Assembly (NCBI GenBank): GCA_035314825.1
Contig: DATFYX010000066.1
Span: 1-64,000 of the forward strand
Source: Candidatus Eremiobacteraceae bacterium
GTDB lineage: Bacteria; Vulcanimicrobiota; Vulcanimicrobiia; Eremiobacterales; Eremiobacteraceae
DNA: 64,000 bases
Direction of reading: 5' to 3'
Shown here: positions 8,167 to 16,617 of the stretch, one piece after another
Position numbering within the stretch: the first letter of the stretch is position 1
Layout: each line of letters begins with the position of its first letter
Position numbers and translations under genes: made by a program
The notes under the pieces: generated by a model
Seen by the model: the letters and a program-made list of their open reading frames with translations, nothing else
Told to the model about the DNA's origin: nothing
Databases searched by the model: none

Positions 8167-9336
8167 ATGGCTATCGCCACCAAACCCGAAGGTCTCAACT
8201 ACGAACTGCCTGAGGATCTCAAGCTGCTGCGCCGCTCGATCCGCGAGTTCGTCGAAAAAGAGCTGTGGCCGGTCGGCCAGCAGGTCGAGGACACCGACGA
8301 GATACCGAAGGCGACCATCGACAAACTCAAAGAGATGGGCATGTTCGGCTTGCCGTTCTCCGAGGAGTACGGCGGCGCCGGCGTCGGCGAACTCGGGTAT
8401 TGCATCGCGCTCGAAGAGCTGGGTCGCGCCAACGCGTGCTTCTCCAACCTCATCGGCGCGCATTGCAGCATCGGCGCGATGGCGCTGTATCTCGACGGCA
8501 GCAAAGAGCTCAAGGACAAGTATTTCCCAGATCTGTGCGCCGGCGAGAAGATCGCGTGTTTCGCGCTGTCCGAACCCGCCGCCGGTTCGGATGCCGCCAA
8601 CATCCAGACGAGCGCCGTGCGACAAGGCGACGCCTTTGTGCTCAACGGCGTCAAGCATTTCATCACCAACGGCGACCTGGCGGATTTCGCGACGGTGTTC
8701 GCCGTCACCGACAAGAGCCTAGGCGCGCGCGGCGGCATCACCGCGTTCTGGGTCGATCTCAATCAGCCGGGCGTCAAGCGCGGACCCAACGATAAGAAGA
8801 TGGGCCTGTACGGCAGCCATACGTGCGAGTTGATCTTCACCGATGCCAAGGTGCCGGCCGATCACGTCATCGGTCAGGTCGGGATGGGCTTCATCACCGC
8901 GATGAAAACGCTCGACATGGGACGGCTTTCGTTGGGTGCCGGCTGCGTCGGCGCGTCGCAGTTCGCGCTCGAGCGCGCGATCGGGCACGCGAAGGAGCGC
9001 GTGCAGTTCGGCAAGCCGATCGCCAAGCAGCAAGCGGTGCAGTTCATGCTCGCGGACATCGCGACCGAGATCTACGCCGCGCGCAACATGGTGTATAACG
9101 GCGCGTGGAAGGCCGATCGGGGCGAGCGCTTCTCGATGGAAGCCGCGATGGTCAAACGCTACTGCTCCGACATGGCGATCCACGTGGTCGACCGCGTGCT
9201 GCAGATCTTCGGGGGCATGGGCTTCATGAAAGAGACGGGCATCGAGCGCGGCTATCGCGATGCGCGCATCCTCGCCATCTACGAAGGTACGAACGAGATC
9301 CAACGCATGATCATCGCCGAGGAACTGCTCAAGTAG
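8167..9336 (+). CDS. Acyl-CoA dehydrogenase
   Basis: A 389-residue flavoprotein catalysing alpha,beta-dehydrogenation of acyl-CoA. Family signatures are ACFALSEPAAGSD (FAD/substrate loop), the QFGKPIAKQQAVQFMLADI helix, the FGGMGF segment, and YEGTNEIQRMIIA near the C-terminus, whose Glu fits the catalytic base of the short/medium-chain type. It lies directly upstream of the electron-transfer flavoprotein genes, its expected acceptor. AAGGAAAGG precedes the ATG. Confidence 0.92.
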   Translation: MAIATKPEGLNYELPEDLKLLRRSIREFVEKELWPVGQQVEDTDEIPKATIDKLKEMGMFGLPFSEEYGGAGVGELGYCIALEELGRANACFSNLIGAHCSIGAMALYLDGSKELKDKYFPDLCAGEKIACFALSEPAAGSDAANIQTSAVRQGDAFVLNGVKHFITNGDLADFATVFAVTDKSLGARGGITAFWVDLNQPGVKRGPNDKKMGLYGSHTCELIFTDAKVPADHVIGQVGMGFITAMKTLDMGRLSLGAGCVGASQFALERAIGHAKERVQFGKPIAKQQAVQFMLADIATEIYAARNMVYNGAWKADRGERFSMEAAMVKRYCSDMAIHVVDRVLQIFGGMGFMKETGIERGYRDARILAIYEGTNEIQRMIIAEELLK

Positions 9337-9337
9337 C

Positions 9338-10102
9338 GTGCGCCTCGCGGTCTGCGTCGCAGCGGTCCCAAATCCCGCAAAGGTGAAATGGGATCGCTTT
9401 CGTCAGTTGCTCGACGTCCAAGACGCCGAGCCGGTGCTCAACCCGGCCGATCGCAACGCGCTCGAACTGGCTGCGTCGCTTGCCAAAGCGACAGGCACGA
9501 CCTTTGATGTCTATTGCGCCGGGCTGGGCGCGTCGGCAGCGCTGCGCGAGGCTGCGGTGTTCGGCGCTGACCGCTTGGTCGCGATCGGCGACCCGCGCCT
9601 CGAAAGCGCCGATGAAGCCGGGATCGCGGCTGCACTGTCCGACTCGATACGGCACGATGGCGGTGCGGACGTCGTCTTCTGCGGCGCTGCGACTGCGTCG
9701 CTCGGCAGCGGCGCCGTGCCCGGCTACTTGAGTTCGTCGCTTGAGGCCGGCCTGCGGTCAGATGTCGTGGACGTGCGCGCCGAAAGCGATGCGTTAAGCG
9801 TGGTGCTCATCGATGGTCCTTCGCTCGTGCGTTCGGACGCCGCGACCCCGCTGGTCATCGCTGCGGCGCGATACGGCATCCAGGTGCGTGCCGTGTCGCC
9901 GATCCTGCTGATGCGCGCGTCGAAGAAGCCGATCGAAGAGGTCTTGCTCGACTACCCCGCTCCGTTGCCCAGCACGGGCGCGACCGATGGACCGCTCGAA
10001 TCCAATCGCAAGCGCCGCTTGAATGAGACCGTCGACGGCCCCGACGTTACCGCCCGCGCGATCACGCTCGTCTCCGCACTGCGCGAGCGCCAACTGGTCT
10101 GA
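9338..10102 (+). CDS. etfB: Electron transfer flavoprotein beta subunit
   Basis: A 254-residue EtfB-type protein that accepts electrons from acyl-CoA dehydrogenase together with EtfA. The N-terminal strand (LAVCVAAVPNP), the nucleotide-binding NPADRNALELAASLA and the Ala/Gly-rich helix after FDVYCAGLG fit the family. The C-terminal half (GVRSD, KKPIEEV) is more divergent than in textbook EtfB. GTG start one base after the dehydrogenase stop; the downstream EtfA start follows its stop by one base. Assignment is good from order and motifs, less so on sequence identity. Confidence 0.78.
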   Translation: MRLAVCVAAVPNPAKVKWDRFRQLLDVQDAEPVLNPADRNALELAASLAKATGTTFDVYCAGLGASAALREAAVFGADRLVAIGDPRLESADEAGIAAALSDSIRHDGGADVVFCGAATASLGSGAVPGYLSSSLEAGLRSDVVDVRAESDALSVVLIDGPSLVRSDAATPLVIAAARYGIQVRAVSPILLMRASKKPIEEVLLDYPAPLPSTGATDGPLESNRKRRLNETVDGPDVTARAITLVSALRERQLV

Positions 10103-10103
10103 T

Positions 10104-11060
10104 ATGCCGGTCACCGTCGACCTCGAGAAATGCATCGGTTCGCGCGACTGCCTCAACGCCTGCGCGTTCAACGCGATCGACGTCATCGACGGCAAGGCGG
10201 TCATCTACGAGAACTGCGTCGACTGCGACGCGTGCGTGCGCGCCTGCCCGACGCACGCCATCATCTCGGCCACGCCCGCAGAAGCGGCCGGCGGCGCCAT
10301 CCTCGTCGTCGACTTCGCCGAGCGTTCCGGCATCAATCCGATCGTCGACCGGACCGCAAGACGAGCGAACGCAAACGCGGCGGGTGTGCGCGTCGACCCG
10401 ACGGATGCGGGCGCAGCCAGCACGGCGATCATCCAAGAAGCGCAGACCAACGAAACGGGTCTGATCGTCTTGCCGCACGATGGTGCCGGCTCTGCCGTCG
10501 CGGCCCGCGTGGCGGCCGGTTTGAACGCTGCGCTGCTCAGCGGCTGCAGCGATTTCACGGTCGATGATGCCGGCGGCGTGCGAGCGACTCGGCTGCGCTA
10601 CGGCGGCATCGTCAAGACTTCAAGCCGCACCGGCCCAGGCAAGACCGTCGTCACGTTGGTGCCTCGAGGACCCGCGCAATTTGCTGGGCGCCCGCTTGAC
10701 GCCGGCGCCCCGGCGGAACGGATCGGCGACGCACCGAGTCCGCCGGTAGAGCTGGCTCGCATCGTCGTCGCGCTCAGTCCGGATCTTCCGCCAGAAGCGC
10801 TTGAAGCAGGCCGCGCGATCGCGCGTGCGCTCGGCGCGGAGACGATCGATGCAACCGCGCTTCCCGGGAACGCGCTCTCACCCGAACTGTATGTCGCGAT
10901 TGGCGTCGCCGGCTCCACTGAGCATAACGCGGCGATCAGCGGCGCGGGCACCGTGGTCGCGCTGGTCGCAGACGCGAACGCTCCCATCGCCCAAGCGGCC
11001 GACTACCTACTGGTCGGCGACGTGAGCGCGCAGGCCAAGGCGTTGTTGTCCGCGCTTTAG
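10104..11060 (+). CDS. etfA: Electron transfer flavoprotein alpha subunit with N-terminal ferredoxin domain
   Basis: A 318-residue fusion. Residues 1-55 form a ferredoxin domain: motif I has C10, S13, C16, C20 and motif II C38, C41, C44, C48 followed by Pro. Position 13 is Ser, so cluster I lacks one Cys ligand. The remainder is an EtfA-like body ending LSPELYVAIGVAGSTEHN and ANAPIAQAADYLLVGDV, the FAD-domain end of EtfA. The usual SR and GQTG-type FAD motifs are not recognisable. Ferredoxin-EtfA fusions occur in anaerobic and bifurcating ETFs; here it probably passes dehydrogenase electrons to an iron-sulfur carrier (inference). ATG 10104 lies just after the etfB stop. Confidence 0.82.
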   Translation: MPVTVDLEKCIGSRDCLNACAFNAIDVIDGKAVIYENCVDCDACVRACPTHAIISATPAEAAGGAILVVDFAERSGINPIVDRTARRANANAAGVRVDPTDAGAASTAIIQEAQTNETGLIVLPHDGAGSAVAARVAAGLNAALLSGCSDFTVDDAGGVRATRLRYGGIVKTSSRTGPGKTVVTLVPRGPAQFAGRPLDAGAPAERIGDAPSPPVELARIVVALSPDLPPEALEAGRAIARALGAETIDATALPGNALSPELYVAIGVAGSTEHNAAISGAGTVVALVADANAPIAQAADYLLVGDVSAQAKALLSAL

Positions 11061-11614
11061 CGCTGATCGGCTTTGAGCCACACGTCCTCGAGCGGCATGT
11101 GGGCAACGCCCGCCGGGTAGTCTCCTTGGGGATGGTTGACCGTCCATTCCTGGCAGATGCGTGCGAGATATTCGAACTGATCCCATAACGCTGGACCGTC
11201 GACGCGCCGCATGATCGCGAGCGCCGGGCCCAAGGCTTGCCAATTGCGCACCACGACGGCCGCCCACAGCGATGTGCAGATCTCGCGGTCGATGATGCCG
11301 TGGCGGACGAACGTTCCCAAGGATTCGAAGAAATTGCCGACGACCGTCACCGGGCGCAGCTGCTCGTCGATCGGGCTTTTCAAGAGCCGGTGGCGCACCT
11401 CGGGGTCCTTGAGCAGCTCGGGCAGATCGTAGGCCACGAAGCGCTGCGCCTCGGCGAACTCGGGCGACTCGAGCACCTCGCGGCTTTCCGTCAACGCGGA
11501 AATAGAGTTCGAACCGCTCAGATGGCGCAGCTGCACGAACGCAGCCACAGCGGTCGCCGCGATGACCAAGAGCGTGCCGATCGATGCAAGCGTCGTGATG
11601 AGTTCGAGACTCAC
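11057..11614 (-). CDS. Single-pass membrane protein, DUF4760-like, unknown function
   Basis: A 185-residue protein with one N-terminal transmembrane helix (about residues 5-27, LITTLASIGTLLVIAATAVAAFV) and a soluble helical domain rich in Trp and acidic residues. The arrangement resembles the DUF4760 group of short membrane-anchored proteins; this is pattern similarity only. It overlaps the upstream acyltransferase by four bases (same strand), suggesting co-transcription, and overlaps the end of etfA by four bases in convergent orientation. Confidence 0.6.
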   Translation of the reverse strand: MSLELITTLASIGTLLVIAATAVAAFVQLRHLSGSNSISALTESREVLESPEFAEAQRFVAYDLPELLKDPEVRHRLLKSPIDEQLRPVTVVGNFFESLGTFVRHGIIDREICTSLWAAVVVRNWQALGPALAIMRRVDGPALWDQFEYLARICQEWTVNHPQGDYPAGVAHMPLEDVWLKADQR

Positions 11615-12852
11615 GTCTTCACCTCGACGCCCGGTTTTGCCCTCACCGCCGGCTTCGCCTTGAGCCGGAACGGCGTTCTAAGAACCGCCCAACCATGGTC
11701 CAAGAACGGACGCTCGATCAAGTACGTCGTCGCGATCGCTACCAGAATGGCGGCGCACAGCGGCAAGAGATTGGCGATGAGCGTCGAGTGCGGCCACGCA
11801 CGGAAAAACGGCAGCACGTGGACCGCGACCCAGACGATGACGAACTTATTCCACAGATACAAATTGTACGAGATGAACGCGAAGTAGACGAACACGGGAT
11901 TGGCGATGATGCGTTGCCACGCGGACGCACCGAGCATGCCGCTGACCGCGAAGACGGCCAGCAGAAGGCCGAAGATCGATCGGTACGTGTTCTGCCACTG
12001 CCACGCGGCCGGCCCTGCGCCGGTGTGGATCAGGTTCGCGAACATCGCGTTGATCCCGAAAGCCGCAAGCAGCGAGATCGCGGTGAAGAGCGGCCACCAG
12101 CGGTGCAGCTGCGGAAAATGGGAGCGGAACATGACGATGAGGTACGAGCTGCCCATGCCGAACGCGAAGAGATCGAGGAAGCCCGGCAGTTGATACACAT
12201 AGAACGAATCGCCCGCACCGCCGTGCAGCGCCAAATGCAGGCGATACGCCTGCGCCGCGGCGATCAACGAGAGCGGCGTGGCCAGCGGCCAGCGACGGAA
12301 CGCCCATGCGATCGCTGGGAAGAGCACGTAAAATTGGATCTCGACCGCAAGCGACCAGAGCGGGCCGTTGATCGCGAAGAACGTGCTCTTGTAAATCGAA
12401 TGCGCGAAGACGAGATGTAAGCCGTAGCTCTGCAGCAGCTTGAGGGCCGCGTCCATCGCCGCGGGCCTGGGAAGCTCCAATGCCAGCACGGCGGTCATGA
12501 ACGTCAGCGAAAAAAGGTAGCTTGGCAAGATCTTGAGCGCCCGGCGGTCCACGAAATGCGCCACCGTCTGAAGCGGCTTGCCCTCGAACAGCGTGCGCGC
12601 ATACGGATAGAACAGCACGAAGCCGCTGATGAAGAAAAACACCTCGACGCCGAGGAAGCCCGCGCCCGCAAACGTGTTGATTCCAAAGGACACCGCGCCG
12701 AGGCGCAGGTGGAGATCGGTCGCCAGCGCTTCCTTGAGATGGTAGATCAGCACCATGAGCACGGCAACGCCGCGCATGCCGTCCATGAAGGCGATGTGCT
12801 GCGTGCCCTGACCCCCACGCGGCAATGCAGCGGCTTGAGATGACGCCATCAT
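11611..12852 (-). CDS. Acyltransferase-3 family membrane protein (OafA/YrhL type)
   Basis: A 413-residue integral membrane protein with about ten hydrophobic segments. The N-terminal FMDGMRGVAVLMVLIYH gives the family's R-x-x-A-x-x-x-V/M-x-x-x-H pattern, including the catalytic His, and FLGVEVFFFISGFVLFYPY is the second signature. These enzymes O-acylate exported sugars, polysaccharides or lipids at the membrane. Its C-terminus is basic. Partner: the DUF4760-like gene translated from its overlapping end. Substrate unknown. Confidence 0.85.
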   Translation of the reverse strand: MMASSQAAALPRGGQGTQHIAFMDGMRGVAVLMVLIYHLKEALATDLHLRLGAVSFGINTFAGAGFLGVEVFFFISGFVLFYPYARTLFEGKPLQTVAHFVDRRALKILPSYLFSLTFMTAVLALELPRPAAMDAALKLLQSYGLHLVFAHSIYKSTFFAINGPLWSLAVEIQFYVLFPAIAWAFRRWPLATPLSLIAAAQAYRLHLALHGGAGDSFYVYQLPGFLDLFAFGMGSSYLIVMFRSHFPQLHRWWPLFTAISLLAAFGINAMFANLIHTGAGPAAWQWQNTYRSIFGLLLAVFAVSGMLGASAWQRIIANPVFVYFAFISYNLYLWNKFVIVWVAVHVLPFFRAWPHSTLIANLLPLCAAILVAIATTYLIERPFLDHGWAVLRTPFRLKAKPAVRAKPGVEVKT

Positions 12853-12922
12853 TGAAGATATCGGCAGAAAGGCCGCTTGCCGCCCCTAGGAATCGGCGTG
12901 CGCCGCGACGCACAGGGTCCAT

Positions 12923-13858
12923 ATGCTGGTGCGTCGCTTCATACCGATCATCGCGCTCGCGCTGCTCGTCGGCTGCAGCCAAAACTCGACGAGCCCGCTG
13001 CCGCAGGCACCGTCGAACCTGTACGTGGCGGATTTCTTCGACGGTTTCGCCGTGTACGCGACGCCGTTCTCCGCCGCATCGATGCCGTCCGCAAAGCAGA
13101 CGATCACGGGCGGCGGAGGCGACGTGGCGCTCGATGCCAACGGCGATTTCTATGTCACGGCGCCATCGTCGGTGGAGATGTTCGTGCCGCCGGTCTCGAG
13201 CACGAGCACGCCGTCGCTGACCATCGGGCCGATCGCCGGCGCGCTCAACGTCATCGGACTGGCATTCGACTCAGCGGGCGGCCTGTACGTCGCGGACGCC
13301 TTTTCGAAACAGATCTTCTATTTCGCGCGGCCGCTCGGCTCGGCGATCCCGACGACGACGTTCACGGCCACGCAGCCATTCGATCCCACGTATCTCACCT
13401 TTGACGCCGCCGGCAGCCTGTACGTGTCCAACTTCACCGGCAGCGCGATCGACGTGTTCCACCCGCCGTTCACCGGCGGCGTCAACGCGCCGGCCGCGAT
13501 CATCGCGATCACCAAGTCACCGCCGTTCGGCGTCAAGCTCGACAACGCTGGACAGCTCGTCGTCGGTCTTGTCGACGGCGAGCTTGCGGTTTTCAATCCG
13601 CCGTTTGCCACCGGCTCGACGCCGGCGTTCTACATCGCGGCGCCCACGATCAATGGCGCCGCCGCGGCCGAGGCCGGCGGTGAGACGATCGACTCGTTCG
13701 GCAACTTCTACGTGCCGTATGGCTCGAACGGCGGAGCGAACTCTGGCGCGAACGCGGGTGTGGGCGTGTTCGCCGCGCCCCTGAGCCCGGCCAGCACGCC
13801 GTCTCTGGTCATCAGATCAGGTCTGATCCAGCCGACCGGCACCGCCTTCGGGCGTTAG
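12923..13858 (+). CDS. Repeat-containing lipoprotein, predicted beta-propeller
   Basis: A 311-residue lipoprotein with signal peptide and lipobox LLVGC. The mature part has about six repeats of 40-45 residues built on LYVADFF-like strands, a short inner sequence such as VYATPFS or VFHPPFT, and D-x-x-G-x-L/F-YV turns (FDSAGGLYVAD, FDAAGSLYVSN, IDSFGNFYVPY). It is the same architectural class as the lipoprotein at 1939-2913, with different repeat sequence. Surface location is likely; binding partner unknown. Confidence 0.75.
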   Translation: MLVRRFIPIIALALLVGCSQNSTSPLPQAPSNLYVADFFDGFAVYATPFSAASMPSAKQTITGGGGDVALDANGDFYVTAPSSVEMFVPPVSSTSTPSLTIGPIAGALNVIGLAFDSAGGLYVADAFSKQIFYFARPLGSAIPTTTFTATQPFDPTYLTFDAAGSLYVSNFTGSAIDVFHPPFTGGVNAPAAIIAITKSPPFGVKLDNAGQLVVGLVDGELAVFNPPFATGSTPAFYIAAPTINGAAAAEAGGETIDSFGNFYVPYGSNGGANSGANAGVGVFAAPLSPASTPSLVIRSGLIQPTGTAFGR

Positions 13859-13869
13859 CGTCCGCCGAA

Positions 13870-14796
13870 CTACACGAGCGAAGCGTCGGCGACCGCGATC
13901 GAACCGTCGATCTGGTGCACCGTCACGTCGCGGATCCCGAGGTAGCTCGCGAGCTGACCGGCAGGCACCGTCAGCGGTCCAGGTTTGGGCCGGCTGCCGG
14001 GCGTGGGCTGGGGGAACGCGGTCGACGCGGCGGTGTAGAACTGCACCTTGCCATCGTTCTTCTGGAAGACCTGATGGATGTGGCCGTTGAGCACGGTGAC
14101 CGACTCGAAGCGCTGCAGATGCGCGAGCAGCTCCGCGTAGTCGTCCGTCGTCCAGCCCCAGTCAGGATAGACCGCGGCAAGCGGGATGTGCGCGAAGACC
14201 ACGATCGGAGTTGACGGCTTCTGCGCGGCTAGATCGGCTCTAGCCCACTCGAGCTGATCGCGTCCGAGAAAGCCGCCGGCCGTGATGTCGATGACGTTGG
14301 TCAGCGCCAGCGCGTGCACGCCGGCCATGTCGAACGAGTACCATGGCGTCGGCGACCCGGCTTGGAACATCGAGAAGTACATCTTGCCTTTGTCGTTGAT
14401 GACGTCGTGCTCGCCCGGCACGCTGAAGAACGAGCCGGTCCTGATCGTTCCGAGCATCTGCTTGACCGTGTCGAACTCCTCGGGCTTGGACAAGTGGCTC
14501 AAATCGCCGGTGTGCATGACGAAGTCCGGCCGGCGCGGCAGTGCATTGATCTTGTCGATCGCCGCTTGGAATGTGCCGATCACATCGCCGTTGGCCTCGC
14601 CGTGAAAACCGATGTGCGTGTCGCTGATCTGCACGAAGGTCGCCGTCGAGCCCGGGATGTCCGCGGCGGCTGCGACGTCCACGGCGCCGAACGGTTTGCC
14701 CACCAGCCCAGCCGCGGTCAACCCGTAGACCACGCCCGTGCCGCACCAGGCCATGCACTCGAGGAATTTGCTGCGATCGATCGTCGGCTCGCTCAT
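13870..14796 (-). CDS. Exported or membrane-attached metallophosphoesterase
   Basis: A 308-residue calcineurin-like phosphoesterase. Metal-binding motifs are clear: QISDTHIGFHG (DxH), MHTGDLSH (GD), PGEHDV (in place of GNHD), VFAHIPL and LNGHIHQVF (GHxH). The N-terminus has a hydrophobic stretch (GTGVVYGLTAAGLVG) before the domain, so it may be exported or anchored. I set the start at ATG 14796, sharing ATGA with the upstream cupredoxin stop and with GGAG upstream; a longer ORF reads through the cupredoxin gene out of frame and is spurious. Substrate unknown. Confidence 0.82.
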   Translation of the reverse strand: MSEPTIDRSKFLECMAWCGTGVVYGLTAAGLVGKPFGAVDVAAAADIPGSTATFVQISDTHIGFHGEANGDVIGTFQAAIDKINALPRRPDFVMHTGDLSHLSKPEEFDTVKQMLGTIRTGSFFSVPGEHDVINDKGKMYFSMFQAGSPTPWYSFDMAGVHALALTNVIDITAGGFLGRDQLEWARADLAAQKPSTPIVVFAHIPLAAVYPDWGWTTDDYAELLAHLQRFESVTVLNGHIHQVFQKNDGKVQFYTAASTAFPQPTPGSRPKPGPLTVPAGQLASYLGIRDVTVHQIDGSIAVADASLV

Positions 14797-15155
14797 TTGG
14801 ACGTCTCCACGATGACGACGCCCTTCATGTACGGATGCGCCGAGCAGTGATACGGGTACGTGCCGGGCTTGACGAACACGTAGCGGAACGTATCGCCTTG
14901 CCCAAGTCCTTTGGAATCGAACGATCCATCGTCCGCGGTGACCGTGTGCGGATCGTCGTCTTGATTTTTCCACACGACGGCGGTGCCCGCGACGATCGTC
15001 ACCTTCGGCGCTTTGAACGCGTAGCCGTCGATCACGACATGCGTATCGGCGGCGGCGGTGGTGCTCGCGCCGTCTGCCAGGGCTGAGTTGCAGGCGAGCC
15101 CGACTCCGGCGATCAGCGCTCCGAGCGCGACCACGATGAATGTATTTCTGCGCAT
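14793..15155 (-). CDS. Exported cupredoxin (plastocyanin-like copper protein)
   Basis: A 120-residue type-I copper protein with signal peptide (LGALIAGVGLACNSALADG). The single cupredoxin domain carries the ligands His in DDDPHTVT and Cys-His-Met in YHCSAHPYMKG, matching small soluble amicyanin/plastocyanin-like proteins. It probably carries electrons in the periplasm. ATG 15155 is preferred because GGAG is six bases upstream; an ATG at 15167 is possible. It shares four bases with the metallophosphoesterase. Confidence 0.85.
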   Translation of the reverse strand: MRRNTFIVVALGALIAGVGLACNSALADGASTTAAADTHVVIDGYAFKAPKVTIVAGTAVVWKNQDDDPHTVTADDGSFDSKGLGQGDTFRYVFVKPGTYPYHCSAHPYMKGVVIVETSK

Positions 15156-15194
15156 GAACATCTCCATGACGACCGGCTAAAGGTGGCCGCCATG

Positions 15195-15230
15195 TGATGT
15201 ATGCCGCCGGCGCCCCGGCGGTTCACATCA
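15195..15230 (-). other. Strong intercistronic hairpin
   Basis: A two-part stem: outer TGATGT/ACATCA (15195-15200 with 15225-15230) and inner CCGCCGG/CCGGCGG (15204-15210 with 15215-15221) around a CGCC loop, separated by a three-base internal mismatch. It lies between the 38-residue membrane protein gene and the cupredoxin gene, both on the minus strand. There is no U-run, so it is more likely an attenuation, processing or stability element than a simple terminator. Confidence 0.5.
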
Positions 15231-15240
15231 AGAGGAGAGG

Positions 15241-15357
15241 TTAAGCGTCCTCGCCAGGCTCGGAGTCCGGCGGAAGCGGTACGAATACGAGCGCGATCGC
15301 GTACGCGATCACGATGAAAGCGATGAGCGAAATGGCGATGATCGCAAATGAGTCCAT
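15241..15357 (-). CDS. 38-residue single-pass membrane miniprotein
   Basis: A very short gene: Met-Asp-Ser-Phe, then an Ile/Ala/Val-rich helix of about 24 residues (IIAISLIAFIVIAYAIALVF), then a short acidic tail PPDSEPGEDA. Its ATG shares one base with the TGA of the preceding TPM-domain gene (TGATG), so it is translationally coupled. A transmembrane helix plus an acidic tail suggests an accessory subunit of the coupled TPM protein (inference). No family is recognised. Confidence 0.6.
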   Translation of the reverse strand: MDSFAIIAISLIAFIVIAYAIALVFVPLPPDSEPGEDA

Positions 15358-15938
15358 CAGGCGGCACCTCGACGAGCAAAGACGATGCGCAAGAGCACGA
15401 TGACGACGATGAACCCGAGGATCCACCAGATCCAGCTCACGTCGGCCCCATCCGCGTCGAAGCGCCGCTGCGCGGCCGCCACTTGCGCAGGTGCGGGGCC
15501 GTGGCCGCCTGACGGACCGCCTTCGATGACGTCGGCGATCGTGCTGACGGCCTCGATGACGCCGCCGTCGACATCCCCCGACTTGATCGCGGATCGCAAG
15601 GAGCGCCGTACGGCCCCTGGGAGCGCGGGCGGCACGAGCCCAGCGGTCTGCGGATCGAACAGGATAGCTTGATCGCCGTCCTGCACGATATAGACAAGCG
15701 CGCCTTTGGGCGCGCGCAGGTGTGCCTCCCGTAGCACCGTCTCGATCGCAAGCACGCCACCATGAGACCTGACCGTCACGACCGCGACGCTCTTGCCGGT
15801 TCTTGCCGCGAGCGCGTCGTCGATCGAGTCGATGCGCACGATCGCAGTTTGACTTAGCATGTGCGCGCCGTCGTCGACGTGACTCGCCGCCGCGGCGAGC
15901 GCCAGCACGGCGCCAAAGACGCGCATGCACGTGAGCAC
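15357..15938 (-). CDS. TPM-domain exported membrane-anchored protein
   Basis: A 193-residue protein with an N-terminal signal segment, a TPM-like domain over roughly residues 30-140 (IDDALAARTGKSVAVVTV, APKGALVYIVQDG, then two helices), and a C-terminal transmembrane helix (WIWWILGFIVVIVLLRIVF). TPM domains face the periplasm or lumen and occur in proteins linked to envelope and photosystem repair; exact activity varies. GTG 15938 or ATG 15926 may be the start. It lies in the tsaE-rsfS run, six bases after the 45-residue membrane protein gene. Confidence 0.7.
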   Translation of the reverse strand: MLTCMRVFGAVLALAAAASHVDDGAHMLSQTAIVRIDSIDDALAARTGKSVAVVTVRSHGGVLAIETVLREAHLRAPKGALVYIVQDGDQAILFDPQTAGLVPPALPGAVRRSLRSAIKSGDVDGGVIEAVSTIADVIEGGPSGGHGPAPAQVAAAQRRFDADGADVSWIWWILGFIVVIVLLRIVFARRGAA

Positions 15939-15943
15939 GGGGA

Positions 15944-16081
15944 TCAGCGCGTTGTGACCGGTTGGAAGATCATCACGGCGGCCGCTGCGACGACCGACAG
16001 CACGAACGCGACCAAGAACACGAGCGTGAACCCGCGGTAGATCTTCTCACGCGTGCTCTTCTTGAACTTGCCGAATATCAT
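15944..16081 (-). CDS. 45-residue single-pass membrane miniprotein
   Basis: The short protein starts with a basic amphipathic segment (FGKFKKSTREKIYRGF) followed by one hydrophobic helix (LVFLVAFVLSVVAAAAVMIF) and a short tail. Its ATG overlaps the rsfS stop by four bases (ATGA), giving clear translational coupling. The positive-inside charge predicts a cytoplasmic N-terminus. No family is recognised; it could couple ribosome silencing or the next TPM protein to the membrane, but that is speculation. Confidence 0.6.
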   Translation of the reverse strand: MIFGKFKKSTREKIYRGFTLVFLVAFVLSVVAAAAVMIFQPVTTR

Positions 16082-16617
16082 GAGGCGGCTCGCTTCGCCG
16101 CCGAAGCCGGCTTGCCCCACAACCGTTCCAGATTGTAGAACTCGCGCGTCTGCGGCAAGAACACGTGCACGATGACCGGTCCGTAGTCGACGAGGATCCA
16201 ACCGCCATCGGCGTAGCCTTCGGTGCGGATCGGCGAACCGAAGCGGTCCTCGCACGCTTCGACGACCGCGTCGGCGACCGCGCGGGCCTGGATGAGCGAG
16301 CGGCCGGTCGCGAGCACGAAATAATCGGCGAAGTTGGCAAGCTTGCGGATATCGAGCATGACGACATCCTCGGCCTTCTTGCCCTGCGCGGCGTCGCGGC
16401 ACAGGCGCGCCAGCACGAGCACATCGGCATCGTCAAGCAAGCCGATGGTCGCGCGCGTGCTCGCGATGCCGTTGCGCTGCGGCGCGAGCAATGCAGCGGG
16501 TACCGCCGCGCGCGCGACGGGTTTGTGCTTGGCGCCGATCGCCGTGCGCGGGCGCCCGGCTTTGGTTCGACCCGGCTTGGCTCGGCCGGGCTTGCCGCGC
16601 TTAACTCGTTTGGCCAT
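16078..16617 (-). CDS. rsfS: Ribosomal silencing factor RsfS (Iojap) with basic extension
   Basis: RsfS binds ribosomal protein uL14 and blocks subunit joining when nutrients are low. The conserved domain runs from about residue 60: VLVLARLCRDAAQGKKAEDVV, LANFADYFVLATGRS, EGYADGGWILVDYGPVIVHVF. The last 15 residues end NLERLWGKP. Before it lies a 50-residue Lys/Arg/Gly/Pro-rich tail (GKPGRAKPGRTKAGRP) not usual in the family, likely disordered and RNA-binding. The gene overlaps yqeK by 17 bases, a common pairing. Confidence 0.92.
   Translation of the reverse strand: MAKRVKRGKPGRAKPGRTKAGRPRTAIGAKHKPVARAAVPAALLAPQRNGIASTRATIGLLDDADVLVLARLCRDAAQGKKAEDVVMLDIRKLANFADYFVLATGRSLIQARAVADAVVEACEDRFGSPIRTEGYADGGWILVDYGPVIVHVFLPQTREFYNLERLWGKPASAAKRAAS

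Noticed and set aside
13870-14973. Metallophosphoesterase starting at 14973
   Set aside because: The first 59 residues are the cupredoxin gene read out of frame; ATG 14796 has a ribosome site and coupling with the cupredoxin stop.
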